From Lithospermum erythrorhizon (lineage: Eukaryota > Streptophyta > Magnoliopsida > Boraginales > Boraginaceae): a stretch of DNA of 64,000 nt. The stretch is from NCBI GenBank assembly GCA_019722365.1, contig JADFUC010002313.1:1116001-1180000 (forward strand). Reading direction: 5' to 3'. The notes beneath the pieces are model-generated. The model had not been told where the DNA came from. It saw only the letters and a list, made by a program, of their open reading frames with translations, and did not search any database. The first letter of the stretch is position 1. Each line of letters starts with the position of its first letter. Both the position numbers and the translations under genes were made by a program. Of the stretch, positions 36,102-49,507 are shown in pieces.

Positions 36102-38147
36102 TTAGCAGTAAGAATAAGCTGCTTCGGGATGATAGTACAGCATTTCTCTCAGCATCATCTCCCTGATCAATGGCTCGGCCATATCATCATCAATGTCGAG
36201 ATTTAGAGTATATGGGGCTGGAGGATTGGACGTTGGATCATAGAGAGATGACATGAATGGGTGTTGTAGAGCCTCCTCAACTGTGATTCTTTTGGATGGA
36301 TCGAGCACTAACATATGTTGTAGTAAATCTATTGCCAGGGGATCAGCTTGAGGGAACAAAGTTGAAAACTGCATCCCTCTAGAATAAGGCAGGGATCTTA
36401 TGAAATTCCTTGCCTTAGAATTATCAATAAATTCTAGATCAGCCTCACTTTGAGTACCTAGAACACTGATGATGAGTTTGAGCTGACTAAGGCAATCTGT
36501 GCCAGGAAAGAGGGGTTTACGGCCTAGAATTTCTGCAAAGATGCATCCAACTGACCACACATCAATCGAGGAGCCATAGTTGTCACAGCACAGGAGAAGC
36601 TCTGGTGCACGGTACCACCGAGTGACTACATACTCTGTCATGAACTGTCCGTTGTCTCTGCTAGTTCGAGCCAACCCAAAATCACATATCTTTAGTTCAC
36701 AGTTGGCATTGATCAGGAGATTTCCAGGCTTCAGATCACGGTGAAGAATGTTTGCGGAGTGTAGATATTTCAGTCCTCGAAGAAGCTAGTGTCAGAAAAT
36801 TTAAAAGAGTGAGTTAGCATAAGAGAGATTAAGCATTAGGAAAACGACGCAGGTACTGAAGAGTGTTAATCCTAAATGAAACCACTCAACATTCTGCATA
36901 TGCACAAAACAAAATTAGTACAGCATGGCATGTAAAAGGAGCTTGTGTTCCACACTCAAATGTCTTTAAACCTACATGTTACACACTCAAATATCTTCTT
37001 TTTTACGTTTAAGGTTCCAGAGATTATTTACAAGCCTCTTTCCAACATCATCGTTCTGCGAATTTAAATGCACAGTAGTCATCCAATGCAGGATAAATAA
37101 ACTATTGATTAGTGCCGCCACTACAGTTAGAGCTCAGCATATTACGCACCATCCATTCTGCTATACTGATCCCCAAAATGGAGTTTATATTAGACCAATC
37201 TAAACCATCACATATTCATAATTGATAATTATGACGGCCTAAAAATTGATATCAGCAGTTGGATGCAAATTCATGCTTTGATAGTGTGCTAAATTGCCAA
37301 AAATCTACAATCACGACAGTCTAGACTAGAGTTTTATGATGAATTTCAGAAAACAAGATTGAACAAAAAATGTTTTTAACTTCCTAGTTATATCACATCA
37401 GTATCTGAACATTTTCTATTGATTCACATCACAGTATACCAATTTCTATTGTTCTCATAATAGTACTAATGAACTGAAAGCTTGTTATGTATAAAATGAG
37501 CTGCAATCTAACCCGAAATAGATTCAAGTAAAATCCTGGTCTGATTGGAATCCTTAAATATACAAGGTATACAAGTAATATAACAGAGAATATTTGCATT
37601 TATAACAATTATTCCACAATAATTTATACTAATTGTGATCAAATAATCAAAACAAAACATAGACCTGCATATTATGAATATGCAAAGACATAAAAAGGAC
37701 AATAATTTGAGGAATTATAGTTACCTGGAAAAGGAAATACTTGCAGTGATCACTAGACAAAGGCTGAGGACTCTTAATAATCTGATGAAGATCAGTATCC
37801 ATCAACTCATAAACCAAATAAACATCCTTAAAACTGTTCCTATAAATAGGCATCATCACATCCTTCAAAGCAATCACATTCTCATGCCTTATGTTCCTCA
37901 ACAACTGCAACTCCCTCAAAGTCCTCATTGCATCAATCCTATTACCAAAAACATTGTTGATCTTCTTAATCGCAACCTTTTCGTTCGTCTCTCTATTGAA
38001 AGACGAACAAACGATGCCATAAGCACCACGGCCTATTGGTTTGATCGGGACATATTTCGTGTCGATTTCGAACACATTCTGCCACAAACTGTAGTAGTGT
38101 TTGCCTTTATGCCAAATTCCATTGGGTGGCTCCACCATTGCTGCCAT
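36102..38147 (-). CDS. MPK7: MAP kinase, group C (MPK7-like)
   Basis: This Ser/Thr protein kinase is the last step of a MAPK cascade, activated by dual phosphorylation by a MAPKK. Two exons (38147-37725 and 36785-36102) joined in phase 0 give 368 residues, the same length and two-exon layout as Arabidopsis group C kinases such as MPK7. Key residues: glycine loop GRGAYGIV (39-46), catalytic Lys61 (VAIKK), HRDLKPGN (156-163), DFG (176-178), activation motif TEY (191-193), and TRWYRAPE. The N-terminus MVEPPNGI and the C-terminal LYYHPEA are hallmarks of group C. No extended C-terminal domain is present. It looks fully functional. MPK1/2/14 are alternatives within the group, but the N-terminal Val-Glu-Pro-Pro-Asn-Gly and the C-terminus favour MPK7. 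Confidence 0.95.
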
Positions 38148-38390
38148 CTCACAACTACCACCAAAATTATTTCACGTTAATATTGAACAGGAAATATCTT
38201 TTTAATGAACTAGTGATCTATGTATTAAATAGTAAAGAAAGAACATGAAAAAATCAGAAAAAAACCAAGAAATATACTTACTGTGTTTATGCAGTAATCT
38301 CCTGATTCTTGAATAAAAAATAATGGAGCTTTATCTTTCCTTAAACTTCAATCTTCCTCCAAACCCAAATTCAGGGCAACTTTATATCAC

Positions 38391-38398
38391 TTTATATA
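38391..38398 (-). promoter_or_regulatory. TATA box candidate of the MAP kinase gene
   Basis: TATATAAA on the minus strand lies about 245 bp upstream of the start codon. A leader exon border may lie in between, since the region just before the ATG is compatible with either a leader or a short leader intron. Confidence 0.4.
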
Positions 38399-40704
38399 TG
38401 TGGAAAGGCACCAAACAAGCAGTATATATTTGATGAGAAGTAAAGTGAAATATTAACTAAATTCTTGAATTTTCACATTGGTTTGTTCTGTATAATTTGT
38501 ATATATAAATAACATGATCCTCATCACATACAACAATTTGGCGGATTTATTTAGAATTATATATAAAAAAGAGAAGGTGGGTGTAGACAGGGGAGGATGA
38601 AAGGGAAAGAAACAAGATGAAGGATTTTTATGAAAATATGTTAAAAGATTTGACAGAAATGAATATAATAGAGCTATGTTTCTTGTCTGAGATACATTAA
38701 AATTGAGATTCATGCATGGTTTTATGTCTGATTAAAAAATATGATAGAAACGAATCATACTATTAACTTAGATCATCAGCCAGCTAAGTTTTATTAGACA
38801 TTTGGAGTGTGCTATTATTGCAAGTAACTGCAACTATATAATCGGAAAGAGAGAATATAGTAAGTAATGAAAATATTTTATTTTTAATAATATCAAATTT
38901 TGCACTAGTAAAGTAACTGCAATGATATAATCATACTATTAACTTAAATATTTATGGTTTGTTTTTAAATGTTACTCCGTATATTTTATTTTTAATAATA
39001 TCAAATTTTGTACTACTAAAATTTTATTGAAAAATTGCATTAAGTATTTTTTAACTAATTGTACATATTTTAGAAAAATCAAATATTATTGTTAAATGTA
39101 TATTTAAAAATTTACTACGGAGTATTAAATAGTGGCAGACATTTTATATATTTCCTCCATCCCAATTTGTTAGTCTCCTTTTTGTTTTTTGACAATCTCA
39201 AATTAGATTCTCTTTTAATTTAAATTTTTGAAGAAAAATTTATAATATAAAATGAATTTAATTTTTTTAAAAACTTTATGTCAAAATAAATGGGACAAAT
39301 TAAATGGAATGGAGGGAGTATATTATTGTGACAGCTTTGTTACATTGGATCCAAGTTTTTATTCCATAGAAAGCCAATTTTACATACGTTGTGATTACTC
39401 AAACCAAATATGTACAAACAAACTAATGGACAATTGATAGGAAAAAACATTTTTGTAAAGACTATATATATATGGTATTGTTGAAAAAATACTCCGTAAT
39501 ATACTGGACATTACTCTAATAATTGGAGTAATAATGAGTATCTTACTATGCCCTACAAACTATTTTAATTGATTTTATAATATATCAAATAAATCTTTTG
39601 TCTTGATTCTTCTTTAATTATATTATTAAAAATTAATATTATGAAAGTATTTTGAAAAACCAAGTCAATAGATATAAATTTTTATATTTTTAGAATAAAA
39701 GAATAATTAATAATTGATGGTCAAAGTTGATTTGAAAAGTTAACGTAAATGTGAATTGGAGAAGCAATATAAACGATGAAATCATGCATGCTCATGATCA
39801 TGCTATTACTTATCAATATACTTTTAAATAAGTGGTAAATTTAATACTCATTTACTTTCAAATCACATAATTCTCATGTAAAATATTAATTAACTCATCA
39901 ATGAAAAAAATTTCTAACATATAACATGATAATTTTTTATTCAAATCCCGAATTATATATAAACTAACAACGAAAAATTTCTACGGTATCAAGTATATAT
40001 GGTCATTGAAAATCCAACATGACAATCTTCTTAAATGAATGGAGTATGCAATTATTTTGAACTTTTTATTCTGATTTTTGTTTGGTTTTGTTTGTTAATT
40101 TCCTAATGAAGGAAGATGGCCGGATATACTTTAATTAGAGAAAAATGCCAATTCCCTTGCGTACAAGTCAATGAGCCTCATGAGTGTTTCAAAAATATAT
40201 CAAGTGTGATAATTATGTTAAGTTGTTGAGCACACCGGTGTTTTGCATTGTCCACGTGGATTAAGCGGCGGTGGCCGGCGGAGGAGGTCAATTTTCTGTT
40301 ATATTTCCAAATTCAGTCAAAGTCAAGATAGTAGTTGTACTAGTACCAAATTATATTCAATTCAATAATGATGAATAATGGTAGAGGCTGCTAACATGTC
40401 GTTGGAGTGGTTACTAGTTTAGAGTATACCTTTTGGTTCATCATATTTGTGTAGTATAAAATAAATCCATCTATAAAAATATACAAATAAAATGTTCTAC
40501 TACCACTACCATTAATGAACATAAGCAAAGAAAACATGAACCAGTACTTATTTGAGGCTTAAACAACAATTTGTAACCAATAGCAAATAAAATAACAGTG
40601 GTTCATCCTATCCCAGACAATGGAAGGAAAAAACTGAGTGAAAAAGGCGACAAAGATGAACAAGTGAACAACCTGGCTTTATGCAACAGAGTACGGACCA
40701 CATG
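38399..40704. other. Intergenic between MAP kinase and Tm-1-like genes
   Basis: AT-rich with one MITE-like element (39150-39321, listed separately). No gene is recognised. The last part before 40705 holds the 3' UTR of the Tm-1-like gene. Confidence 0.5.
39150..39321. mobile_element. Stowaway-like MITE
   Basis: The left end TTTCCTCCATCCCAATTTGT and the right end ACAAATTAAATGGAATGGAG plus GGAGTA are imperfect inverted repeats about 170 bp apart, flanked by TA-rich sequence. Confidence 0.6.
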
Positions 40705-43700
40705 TTAAATTTCTGTGATGTTAATAGATTTGTATTGTTGCACTGTGGATGTAATTGCTTGCTCAACTGGTAGCCTTTCCAAACTCGATGCCCCGTAAAA
40801 CCCGTGGACTCCTTTCGTCGTCCTCAGTACATATTCAGCCTCACCGTGACCAGATATTGGTCCTACAAAAATATGAAGATCAACATATTAGCTATACCTG
40901 AATTTAAGAGGTAAAATTAGATGTATTATGACTACTTTAAAAGGTGGGGCTTCATAGTGTTACCTCCATGACAGAGTACAATAGCATCAGAATTGATCTT
41001 ATGAGCAGCATCTGCGATAGCTTGTACGCGTATTACACTTTCGTCCATCGAGACAGCTGTTTTAGCACCAATGGATCCAGAAGTCGTGAGCCCCATATGG
41101 GCGACTATGATATCAGCACCAGCCTTCGCCATTTCAATAGCTTCATCTTCATTGAATGCATAAGGGGTTGTCAAAAGACCCAACTCATGAGCTTTTGCAA
41201 TCATCTCAACTTCTAAGCTGCATATGCCAAGTTTAAGAGAGAATATCAGCTTTTTATGTATTGGAGTAATAGAAAGCCGTGTAGACAGAAAAATATGCAA
41301 AGAAAAAAGCTTCTAGAAATACCCATATCCCATTCCAGTCTCCTCCAGATTTTGCCTAAAATTTCCATCAAACAGCCCAACGGTAGGAAAGTTTTGCACT
41401 CCTGAAAATCCCACTGACTCTAATTGCTTCAGGAAGTAATCCATCCTTCGAAACGGATCTGTGGCACAGACTCCACCAAGAACTGGAACTCTTTTCACCA
41501 CCTTGATTTTTCAGAGCGAGAAACACAACCAAGAAAATTTTCTAAATACGAGTAGTTAATTAATTGATAAAGGAGAATCAAAATAAATTAACAGAACACT
41601 AGACTATGACGCATATGGGTATTCTTAATTCAAAACTAAACGTATATGAATCTTTTCCACGTCCAAGATTCAAATACGCATTAACTTACAATGTCCACAA
41701 TTTAACGACATGTGAGGATGATTATATTTTAAAGATCCCTCCCCCAACCAAGAGCATAAAAATCAAAATTAATAGATCCTTTTTACTTACAGGTAGAACC
41801 TCGTTGGCCATGTCAAGCACAATAGCATTTGCATCAGCAAATGGCAGCAAACCAGCTAAAGAACCTCTTCCTGCCATTCTAAACCGACCCGAGTTATACA
41901 AGACAATTAGGTCCACACCCCCTGCTTCCTCAAACTTAGCCGAGATGCCTGTCCCTGCTCCAGCACCGATAATGGGTTTACCCCTAGTTATTTGATCCCT
42001 TAGTTGCTGCAGTATTGCTTGGGTCCTTCTCAAAGTTTCTGTTTTCAGAACATTACATTCCTGATTAGTATATCAGTGAATGGAGATACGACATCAACAG
42101 TCCAGTCCGATAAAAAGAAATATAATGAGAAGTTTGACGTTCAAACAATCCACCCCATTGCTGCACCGAAGTTTTAAAGTTTACCCTATTTAAACATTAA
42201 ATAGCATCACTTAATTTACCCAATTGTGAAGTGTCACATGAGAATCACTTCAGCTCTTGTATACGGAGTACTTTTCAAGGTAGTGCAAATTTCTATTTTA
42301 TAGAATTTATCAAGATTGCGGAAGAAAGGTGAAGGTGTTGATAAGTAACAAAGAGTGAGAGTAGATTATAAGTTAAAACAGAAGTTGATTGGAGAGAACA
42401 TGAGCCACGAAGCTCCAAATAAGGTCCTTTTCTTTTTGCTAGGGGCTCCAAAGAAGTGTGTGATCAGGGCATCAGGCTAAAAGAAATGTATTATTCTCAT
42501 CGATTATAAAGCTAACATCGTCTAATATTCAGAAAACTTCAACCACAATTACATCACAAGCCAAACATTACAAATTATCATTACCTGGTTTTGCATTCGG
42601 GAAGTTGTTTGGAGCATACAAAAGTTTTTCACCGGTAGAAGAACTTGTCACAGAGGAAGAGTTATCCACTTGATGAGTTAGAGTCGCAGACTTTTTCACT
42701 ATCTCCAAGAATGAGTCTACTAAAGCGTTTGCAAACTCTGAGTCATTTATGTGATAAGGGAACACCTTGACCTACAAACAAATCAATTTCAACTTCCACT
42801 TCGTCATTCCCACCATTAATCAAATACATTCACACTACTGTAAATTAGAGCTTTCTACTTTATAAGCAATGCAGGTACCTCACAATTTTCATTGGTCTCA
42901 ACTTGTCGTTGTAATTCCTTAAGAAGTGTGCCAGTTGCCTCAGGATCATAAAATGCTTTACCTGGAGAATCCAAAGCAGAGACACCCTTTTCCGGCAGGC
43001 AAATCCGAACTTTTGATGATGACTTATTCAACTTGTCTGCAATAAATGCTGCAAATTTCTTGCTTTCTTCTACTGTCGTCCGCATTAGCGAGATCTGAAA
43101 ACATGCTCAGCACTTGATATACTCAATAAAAGATACAGCACAGATAAGTTCTTCAAATACGCTATATAGATAACTTTTGAGCAGATCAGCCTTGGCAGAT
43201 GGTCATTAAAAATGCACATCACTGATGGCAGGCAAACCTTCTTAAATTTGATAGGAAAGTAAGCGATGGCAAGATATTATAGAAACCCAGATGATTCATT
43301 TCATCAGCGTAAAATAGATGCAGCAACACTCAAACAGCCACATAATTCAAGTTTCCAAAAAGCACAAAAAATGAATGAGATCAACGCTCTTATATCCCTA
43401 AAGTAACAGAGATGAAGCAGCCAAAAAGCATGAGAGGCATAAATCACCTGCTCATTGTGCACATAAATATTCCTTCCATTAAAATCAGGCGGTATGGTGG
43501 CTTTGGGTCCAAAGTTCACCATATCCAAAGCTCCAACACTCAGGACAGCAGGGATATTGTTTTCTACCATGGCATCGAAGCGGGAACTGTCGCATGCCAT
43601 GATACCTCCAACTACATAGTCTGCGACCTCTGTTGTTGTGATGTCCAAGACACCCTGTAGAAGAAAGAAAGAGTGAATGTCCATATGTCAGGAGTGTGAT

Positions 43701-45550
43701 CATTTTTCTTGATGTGGATTGCGGACACAGCGGTAAAATGAAACGGTGAAATGAAGTTCAAATTAATACTCAAAGAATTCTTGGAGATTTTTAATATTTT
43801 CTGTATTTCTAAAATGATGGAAACATTGTGCATTCTGAGAAATATCATTGCAAAATTTGATAGCATTCTTGCTCTCCAAAAAGGCATGAATATAAGTAGT
43901 GCACTCACTAGCAGGCAATTTTATTTTCATTGTATTTCGGTCTTTCCATAACATCACGAAGTTGTAGTATTTCATTATGTAATATAATTTAAGCAAAACC
44001 ATGGTATAACTGCAAAGAGCCTGGACAAGTGATACCAAGATGCTAGCCGATTAAGGTGAGATTTAGTCATATTAGTAGAAGCAAGTGATACCTGTATAAA
44101 TCCTTCTCTAATGAGATTCTCCATAGCTCTTCCCCCTACTCCAGTGGCATGGAATACCAACGTCTCATATCCTTCTTTTTCCAATCTGTCTTTAACAGCA
44201 TTAGCACACTGTGTAGTAACACCAAACATGGTTATTCCAACAGCAAACTTTTTACCATCAGAGCCCAAGTCATTTGATCTTTCAGAAGCTCCAACCAACA
44301 TTCCAGCAAAAGCAGCAGCAGCATTAGATAGTATAACCCTGCTTACACTATTTATACCACATATATCCACGACGGATGGAAACAACACCAAATCTGATGT
44401 TCCAATATAAGGTTCCGTCTGACCAGCTGCCACTGTAGACACGATCAACTTGGGAACACCAATTGGAAGAGATCTGAAAGCCGAAGATAGTAAAGATGTC
44501 CCTCCACTACCCCCAAGCCCAATAACTCCGGCAAGGTTTCTGTTCGCATGAGCCTTATTAAGAAAAAATTTAAATGCTTTATCCATGATTGCAAGAGCGT
44601 TGCCACGATCATCTGGAAGGATGATCTCGGACTGTTTCTTTGATCCAGAATAACAAGAAAGTACATCCTTTCTTGTTACAAAATCGAAATCCCCACAACT
44701 GTCTATCTCCTTTGGGCCAATCGAGACATCAACAACAGTTACTCGTACCTGCACTATTTTTAGATCAATTCCATCTTCTTTGTATGTTCCGTTTATTGCT
44801 AACTGTAACGAATCTACAATATATTGCAATGTACATTCCAACAAACTTTTGAAACTAATCAATGTCGATAACAACATAAAACGATCACAAAAGAATTACT
44901 CTAACAAGAATCAGAAAATCAGGTCATAAAATTACTATTCAAGGTTTTTTATCTCTTCTAAATCATTCAATCAATAGGATATTATCAGCTACAACACAAA
45001 ATAACAATCACTATGATAAGTTATACAGGTTTAAGATCACTATCTTGTAGTTAATACTCCCTCCATTTCCAAAAAGACTACAATAATTATTAAAATCAAG
45101 CCAGTAATTAATACTCCTTCCATTTCGAAAAGATTGTCAAGGTTCGAATTTTATTCTTCACTTTTGAAATTTTAATCATAAATATTCTTGTATATGTTGT
45201 ACATTCAACATCAAGATCAACACGCCCCGTTAACTCTAAAATACTAAGCATGATAAAAAGGGTTAGATATTATATATATTGTACTTTATTTGATGAAAAT
45301 ATATGAAAAAGAAAGTATCTTACGTAATTTAGTACAATAAATTTAATATGAGCAACATGGTACTAAACTATTTCAAGGTAACTTAACAAATAAATAAAAA
45401 CGTGACCTTAGAGGAAAAGTTGGATGAGAAAAGGCTGAGATTTGATCTAACATAATGAGAGAGGAATTTGAGCTCTTCAAGTTTGGTATCAGCTGTTGCT
45501 ATGCACAAAACTTGGGCTGAATCACTTTTTCCTTCTTTCACTTCACTCAT
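40705..45550 (-). CDS. Tm-1-like: Tm-1-like protein: UPF0261 domain plus TIM-barrel domain
   Basis: This is a close relative of tomato Tm-1, a cytosolic protein whose resistant allele binds tobamovirus replication proteins and blocks RNA replication; the ordinary cellular role of the family is not known. Nine exons: 45550-45407, 44748-44092, 43654-43448, 43094-42879, 42771-42585, 42038-41791, 41501-41323, 41217-40964 and 40862-40705. They total 2250 bp, 749 residues, with every junction in phase and no stop. Residues 1 to about 430 form the UPF0261 domain, with [20 protein letters not shown] (from 125). A short variable linker follows, then the C-terminal TIM-barrel domain with [20 protein letters not shown] (from 490), [20 protein letters not shown] and [19 protein letters not shown]. 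Length is nearly that of tomato Tm-1 (754). Whether this allele restricts any virus cannot be told from sequence. Confidence 0.95.
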
Positions 45551-47320
45551 TTTTTATGGCTCAATCTATTTGTTTTTTGTTGACTAATTGGACAATTGAT
45601 TTGGGTAGGCTTAAGAAGTTTAATAAGCATTATGCTTACTTTAATATTAGATATTGAATATCATATATGTTAAGTGAATTTTATTAATAAAGGGTACTCC
45701 AATAATTTCGACACAATTTCAATTTCTAACAAAAAATAAAATTAACTCTTTCAGTAAAATAAAAAGCATGTAATTAAATCACTGAGAATTACCGGCTCTT
45801 ATCATGGTTAAATCCCCATCTCAAGCTCCTAAATCAATCTTCATCTTTTTTGCTAAGATTAAAAGGTGGAAAAAATGCTTGTCAAGAAAGGGTTTAAGTT
45901 CCAGTCAAGTACATCAAATTCATCTAGTTACGAGAAAAATGAATTCCTCTCTTTGAAAAATAAATAAGACGTTCAACAATGATTAAGGGCTAGACAGTGG
46001 ATATACATTCTTTGATAAGGTACTTTTAATTTCCAACCACCTGGCATGTCAAAATTATAAATATTGAAACAATCAGGTCGGATATTGACGTGTTCACATA
46101 AGCATTTATTACATAAGTTATCAAATTATAGAGAGGTTTTTTTAGATAATTTCTCCTCAATTTTGTTATTCATTTGAATTAATTTTTGTATTTTCGAGTT
46201 TTGATTTTCGATTTTGATTTTCTATAATATAGTTTTTGCTTTTCAAATGCCATGTATACATATGACCATGGTATTCTTGACAATTTTGCCTAATTATTAT
46301 TAAGAAATAGTCTTGGAATATCAATTGTGATATAGTTATGGTATGTATCAAATGTACAAAAATATCGTGAACGTTTTAATAATGGTATCTATTATTATTT
46401 TCAATTATCCTTCTTGTTGTATTTTTATAATAGTAATTCCCTATTTATTTAATATTATATAGTGTAAATACAAGACAAAATAAAGTTTTTAGATGTGTCT
46501 TATTATGTGTACTCCCTCTAATTCATTTAGTGATGTTAATTTTTTTTTTGAAATTGAATTTTGTAATCGATGCAATTATTACTTATTCTAAAAAATATTA
46601 AATTTATATAATTGGTCGTCTTTTAAAATACTTTCATAATATTAACTTTTAATTTTAAAAAAATATGTCAGTAATTGAGATAAAAACAATTAATAATAGA
46701 TATGTGAGAAGGGTAATTAAAATGGTGGTGTGAGTATTACATAATAGTTTGTGTTTATGTGTATGGTATTCAAGTTAACAGTTTAAAAATAATAATTATT
46801 ATTACAATATTATATCATTTTCACTCATTACCACTAAAATATCATTGTTTATATGCATATGGTATTCAATATTGTGTAAAAAATGAGTAAATTTGTAATA
46901 TTAAGTATAATACTCATTTTATTTTACATACACTGATATTAGTTAATATATAGAGATATTTGAGTAGAAAAATGATACTGGAGTCCCATTTATATATTGA
47001 TTGTAATATTACTACTCCGTAATGTTATTACTAGTTGATTGTCTAGTCCAAAGCCAGCAGCAGCCATTTCAGAAGGTCCACTGCATCCATTACCGCAACC
47101 AATCCTCCACCACATTCCCTCCCTCTACTTCAACATCTTCAAATTATATTATTATTACAATATTATATGTTGGGAGTTTGGAGGAGGGGATTGAGATTTT
47201 TAGAATTGAGGGATTTGAGGAGAAATATATCAGTGAAATTTCATGAGATTCATAACATGAGAATGTAGACATATATTAAAAATTTGCTAAAGTATATGAT
47301 CCCATGCTGGCAATCTGGCA
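45551..47320. other. Tm-1-like promoter region and pyrophosphatase 3' flank
   Basis: Both neighbours are on the minus strand. The region contains a damaged duplicate of pyrophosphatase sequence (45863-46147, listed separately) within the likely promoter of the Tm-1-like gene. The rest is very AT-rich, with a lone MITE-like end near 46510. No gene is recognised. Confidence 0.5.
45863..46147 (-). pseudogene. Partial duplicate of a pyrophosphatase exon and its introns
   Basis: This copies 48297-48609, which contains the third coding exon of the pyrophosphatase gene (48514-48449) and its flanking introns. Long near-identical blocks are shared, for example TTGAAAAATAAATAAGACGT, GATTAAGGGCTAGAC, CCACCTGGCATGT and GAAACAATCAGGTCGGATAT. 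About 36 bp of the exon is deleted in the copy, and it has an extra GACGTGTTCACATAA-like insert. Both copies are on the same strand, about 2.4 kb apart. It cannot encode anything useful. Confidence 0.85.
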
Positions 47321-49507
47321 TCACTTCCTCAAGCTTTCGACAATGTAGGAACCGTATAAATCCCTGAAACGAAAGAGTCGTGTATGAGAAAACATACATA
47401 GCTTATACATAGATATTTCTCTTATTTGGAGAAACTTGATATACTCACATGGAGTACTTTATAGCTTCAACAGCTGCTTCAGCAGGCAGGAAGTCCTCCA
47501 CTGCAACCGACTTATTCTCGTTCTTCTTATCTATTGATGGCAAGTGAAGGATGATAAATTGAAGGGACAACACATTGCATCAACGATTATGTCTTCTCAT
47601 ACTATTCTTCAATGTATGATATTTACATGATGGCGAGGGGCAGGACTCAAAACTCAAGAGGTCTAGTATCTAAAATCCAATAGTAATGTTACTAATGCAT
47701 ATTGATGGATACAGTCCTCAAAGAAACGGCGGATCTCAGCAAGACGATGTGGCGCGAGTTCATCGATGCTTCTGTAATGGCGGAACTCTGGATCATCAGC
47801 ACATACAGCAATTATCTTGTCATCCCTTTCACCCTGAACCAAGGTTTAAGTCAATAATGAGTCAGCAATATAGGTTTTTAAACAAAACTTAATTGTGCGG
47901 AGAGTGCAGACAATGAAAGACCTTAGTATCCACAATATCATTAGTAGGATACACGATTTTACCTGATCAATCATAGGCATCAATCCAATAGCACGAGCTC
48001 GAAGAAATGTACCAGGCAATATAGGTTCCTATTGTATTGTAAGCGAGTCATTAAAATACAATAACATCAAGCTTGCAGTTACTTATGGGCAGGGGGACAT
48101 GATAGTGTGAATGAGGTAGAAATGAAACCTGCATTAAGACCAGGACATCCATGGGGTCACCATCTTCACATATGGTTCTTGGAATGAAACCATAATTGTG
48201 GGGATAAACTACAGATGAGTAAAGAACTCGATCAACCTACAAAAAGACGGAGATTAAGTGATCGACGCCCCAATTCTGATATGAAATAGCAAAAACAAGT
48301 GGAAAAGATGCTTGTCAAGAAGGGTCTAGGATTCGAGTCAAGCACATCAAATTCCATCCTGGATTACAAGAAAAAATAGATTCCTCTCTTTGAAAAATAA
48401 ATAAGACGTTCAACAATGATTAAGGGCTAGACTGATGGATATACATACTTTGATAAGGCCACTTGCTTTGTCAAGTTCATACTTAACTTTACCACCCTTG
48501 CTAATTTCAACCACCTGGCATGTGAAAATTATAAATATTGAAACAATCAGGTCGGATATTGCATTTATTACATAAGTTATCAGAATTATAGAGAGGTTCT
48601 TTAGATAATCATACATGAACATAAAAACCACATGTAATACTTTCCTCGATGCAAGAAATTACAAAGTCTATGATAAAGAATCACTCTAACATACAACTGC
48701 TTCAAGCACAAGGGTAAACAGTTTTGGCATATGAGGTCCTTTTTTCATTAGATGAATAAAGGGAGAGCAGAGTAGCAGACATCAGAAAGATAAGAGTTAC
48801 GAGATAAGTATCCATATATAATAATGATAGATCATATTTCAAGCACAAGTGCGCTGAGTGAAAAGTTCATTCATTAGTTCATTCAACATGAAATGAATGA
48901 TACAGGCTTGAACTTCCTCGTCGACCCTTTGGTCGGAAACTTAACAATAAAATAGCATGTTCTGTTAAATTGATCGAAACATGACATAAAGGTTATGCCT
49001 AAGTGGCCTAACTGATAGAGGCATACATGAGGTCACTACAAGTATAAAGAACTCCGGATGAAACACTTCAAAACAGAAATTGCATTTCTCACTTACACAG
49101 TTAAACGTTTCCGGTGCCCCTGGACCTACAATAAGACGGGAAAGTAGATCAGTGAATCAATTTAGTATGTATGGAGTATATAAGTTCACACACCATAATG
49201 GATATATGGGTCTAAATTGTTATATTTTTTAGAAATTATCAACTGCTATTTATGATAGCAACAAGTGAAAAAGGGATGACATCAATTTCAAGATATCTTT
49301 TTCGTTGAGTTGTACAAAAGCATCTAGAACAAAATTCCATGGGCAGAGGAAAGCTGAAGGCAGAATGTTATGTATACCAATCTCTAAGTCATGCCAAGGA
49401 TGTGCAGCAACTGATCGTCTTGACATAGATGAGAGGATCCTTTCATTGAGAGCAACTTTGGATTTCCCTAGAGTTTTCTCACTCCGGTGTACATTGTTTG
49501 CAGCCAT
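47321..49507 (-). CDS. PPA: Soluble inorganic pyrophosphatase
   Basis: This cytosolic family I enzyme splits pyrophosphate to two phosphates with Mg2+, driving biosynthetic reactions and setting cytosolic PPi. Eight coding exons: 49507-49378, 49125-49097, 48514-48449, 48236-48129, 48028-47963, 47833-47713, 47530-47449 and 47363-47321. They total 645 bp, 214 residues, the usual length. Conserved features are [20 protein letters not shown] near the N-terminus, then [27 protein letters not shown], the catalytic acidic cluster [12 protein letters not shown] and [10 protein letters not shown]. The second coding exon is only 29 bp, which automatic prediction may miss. The start is the ATG in the plant-conserved MAANN context, 11 bases after a splice acceptor, so the leader is probably interrupted by an intron. 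It appears intact. Confidence 0.95.

Noticed and set aside
37674..38180. 168-codon plus-strand frame
   Set aside because: It is antisense to exon 1 of the MAP kinase.
41606..41995. 129-codon plus-strand frame
   Set aside because: It is antisense to exon 6 of the Tm-1-like gene and part of its intron.
47686..47892. 68-codon plus-strand frame
   Set aside because: It overlaps pyrophosphatase exon 6 in antisense.
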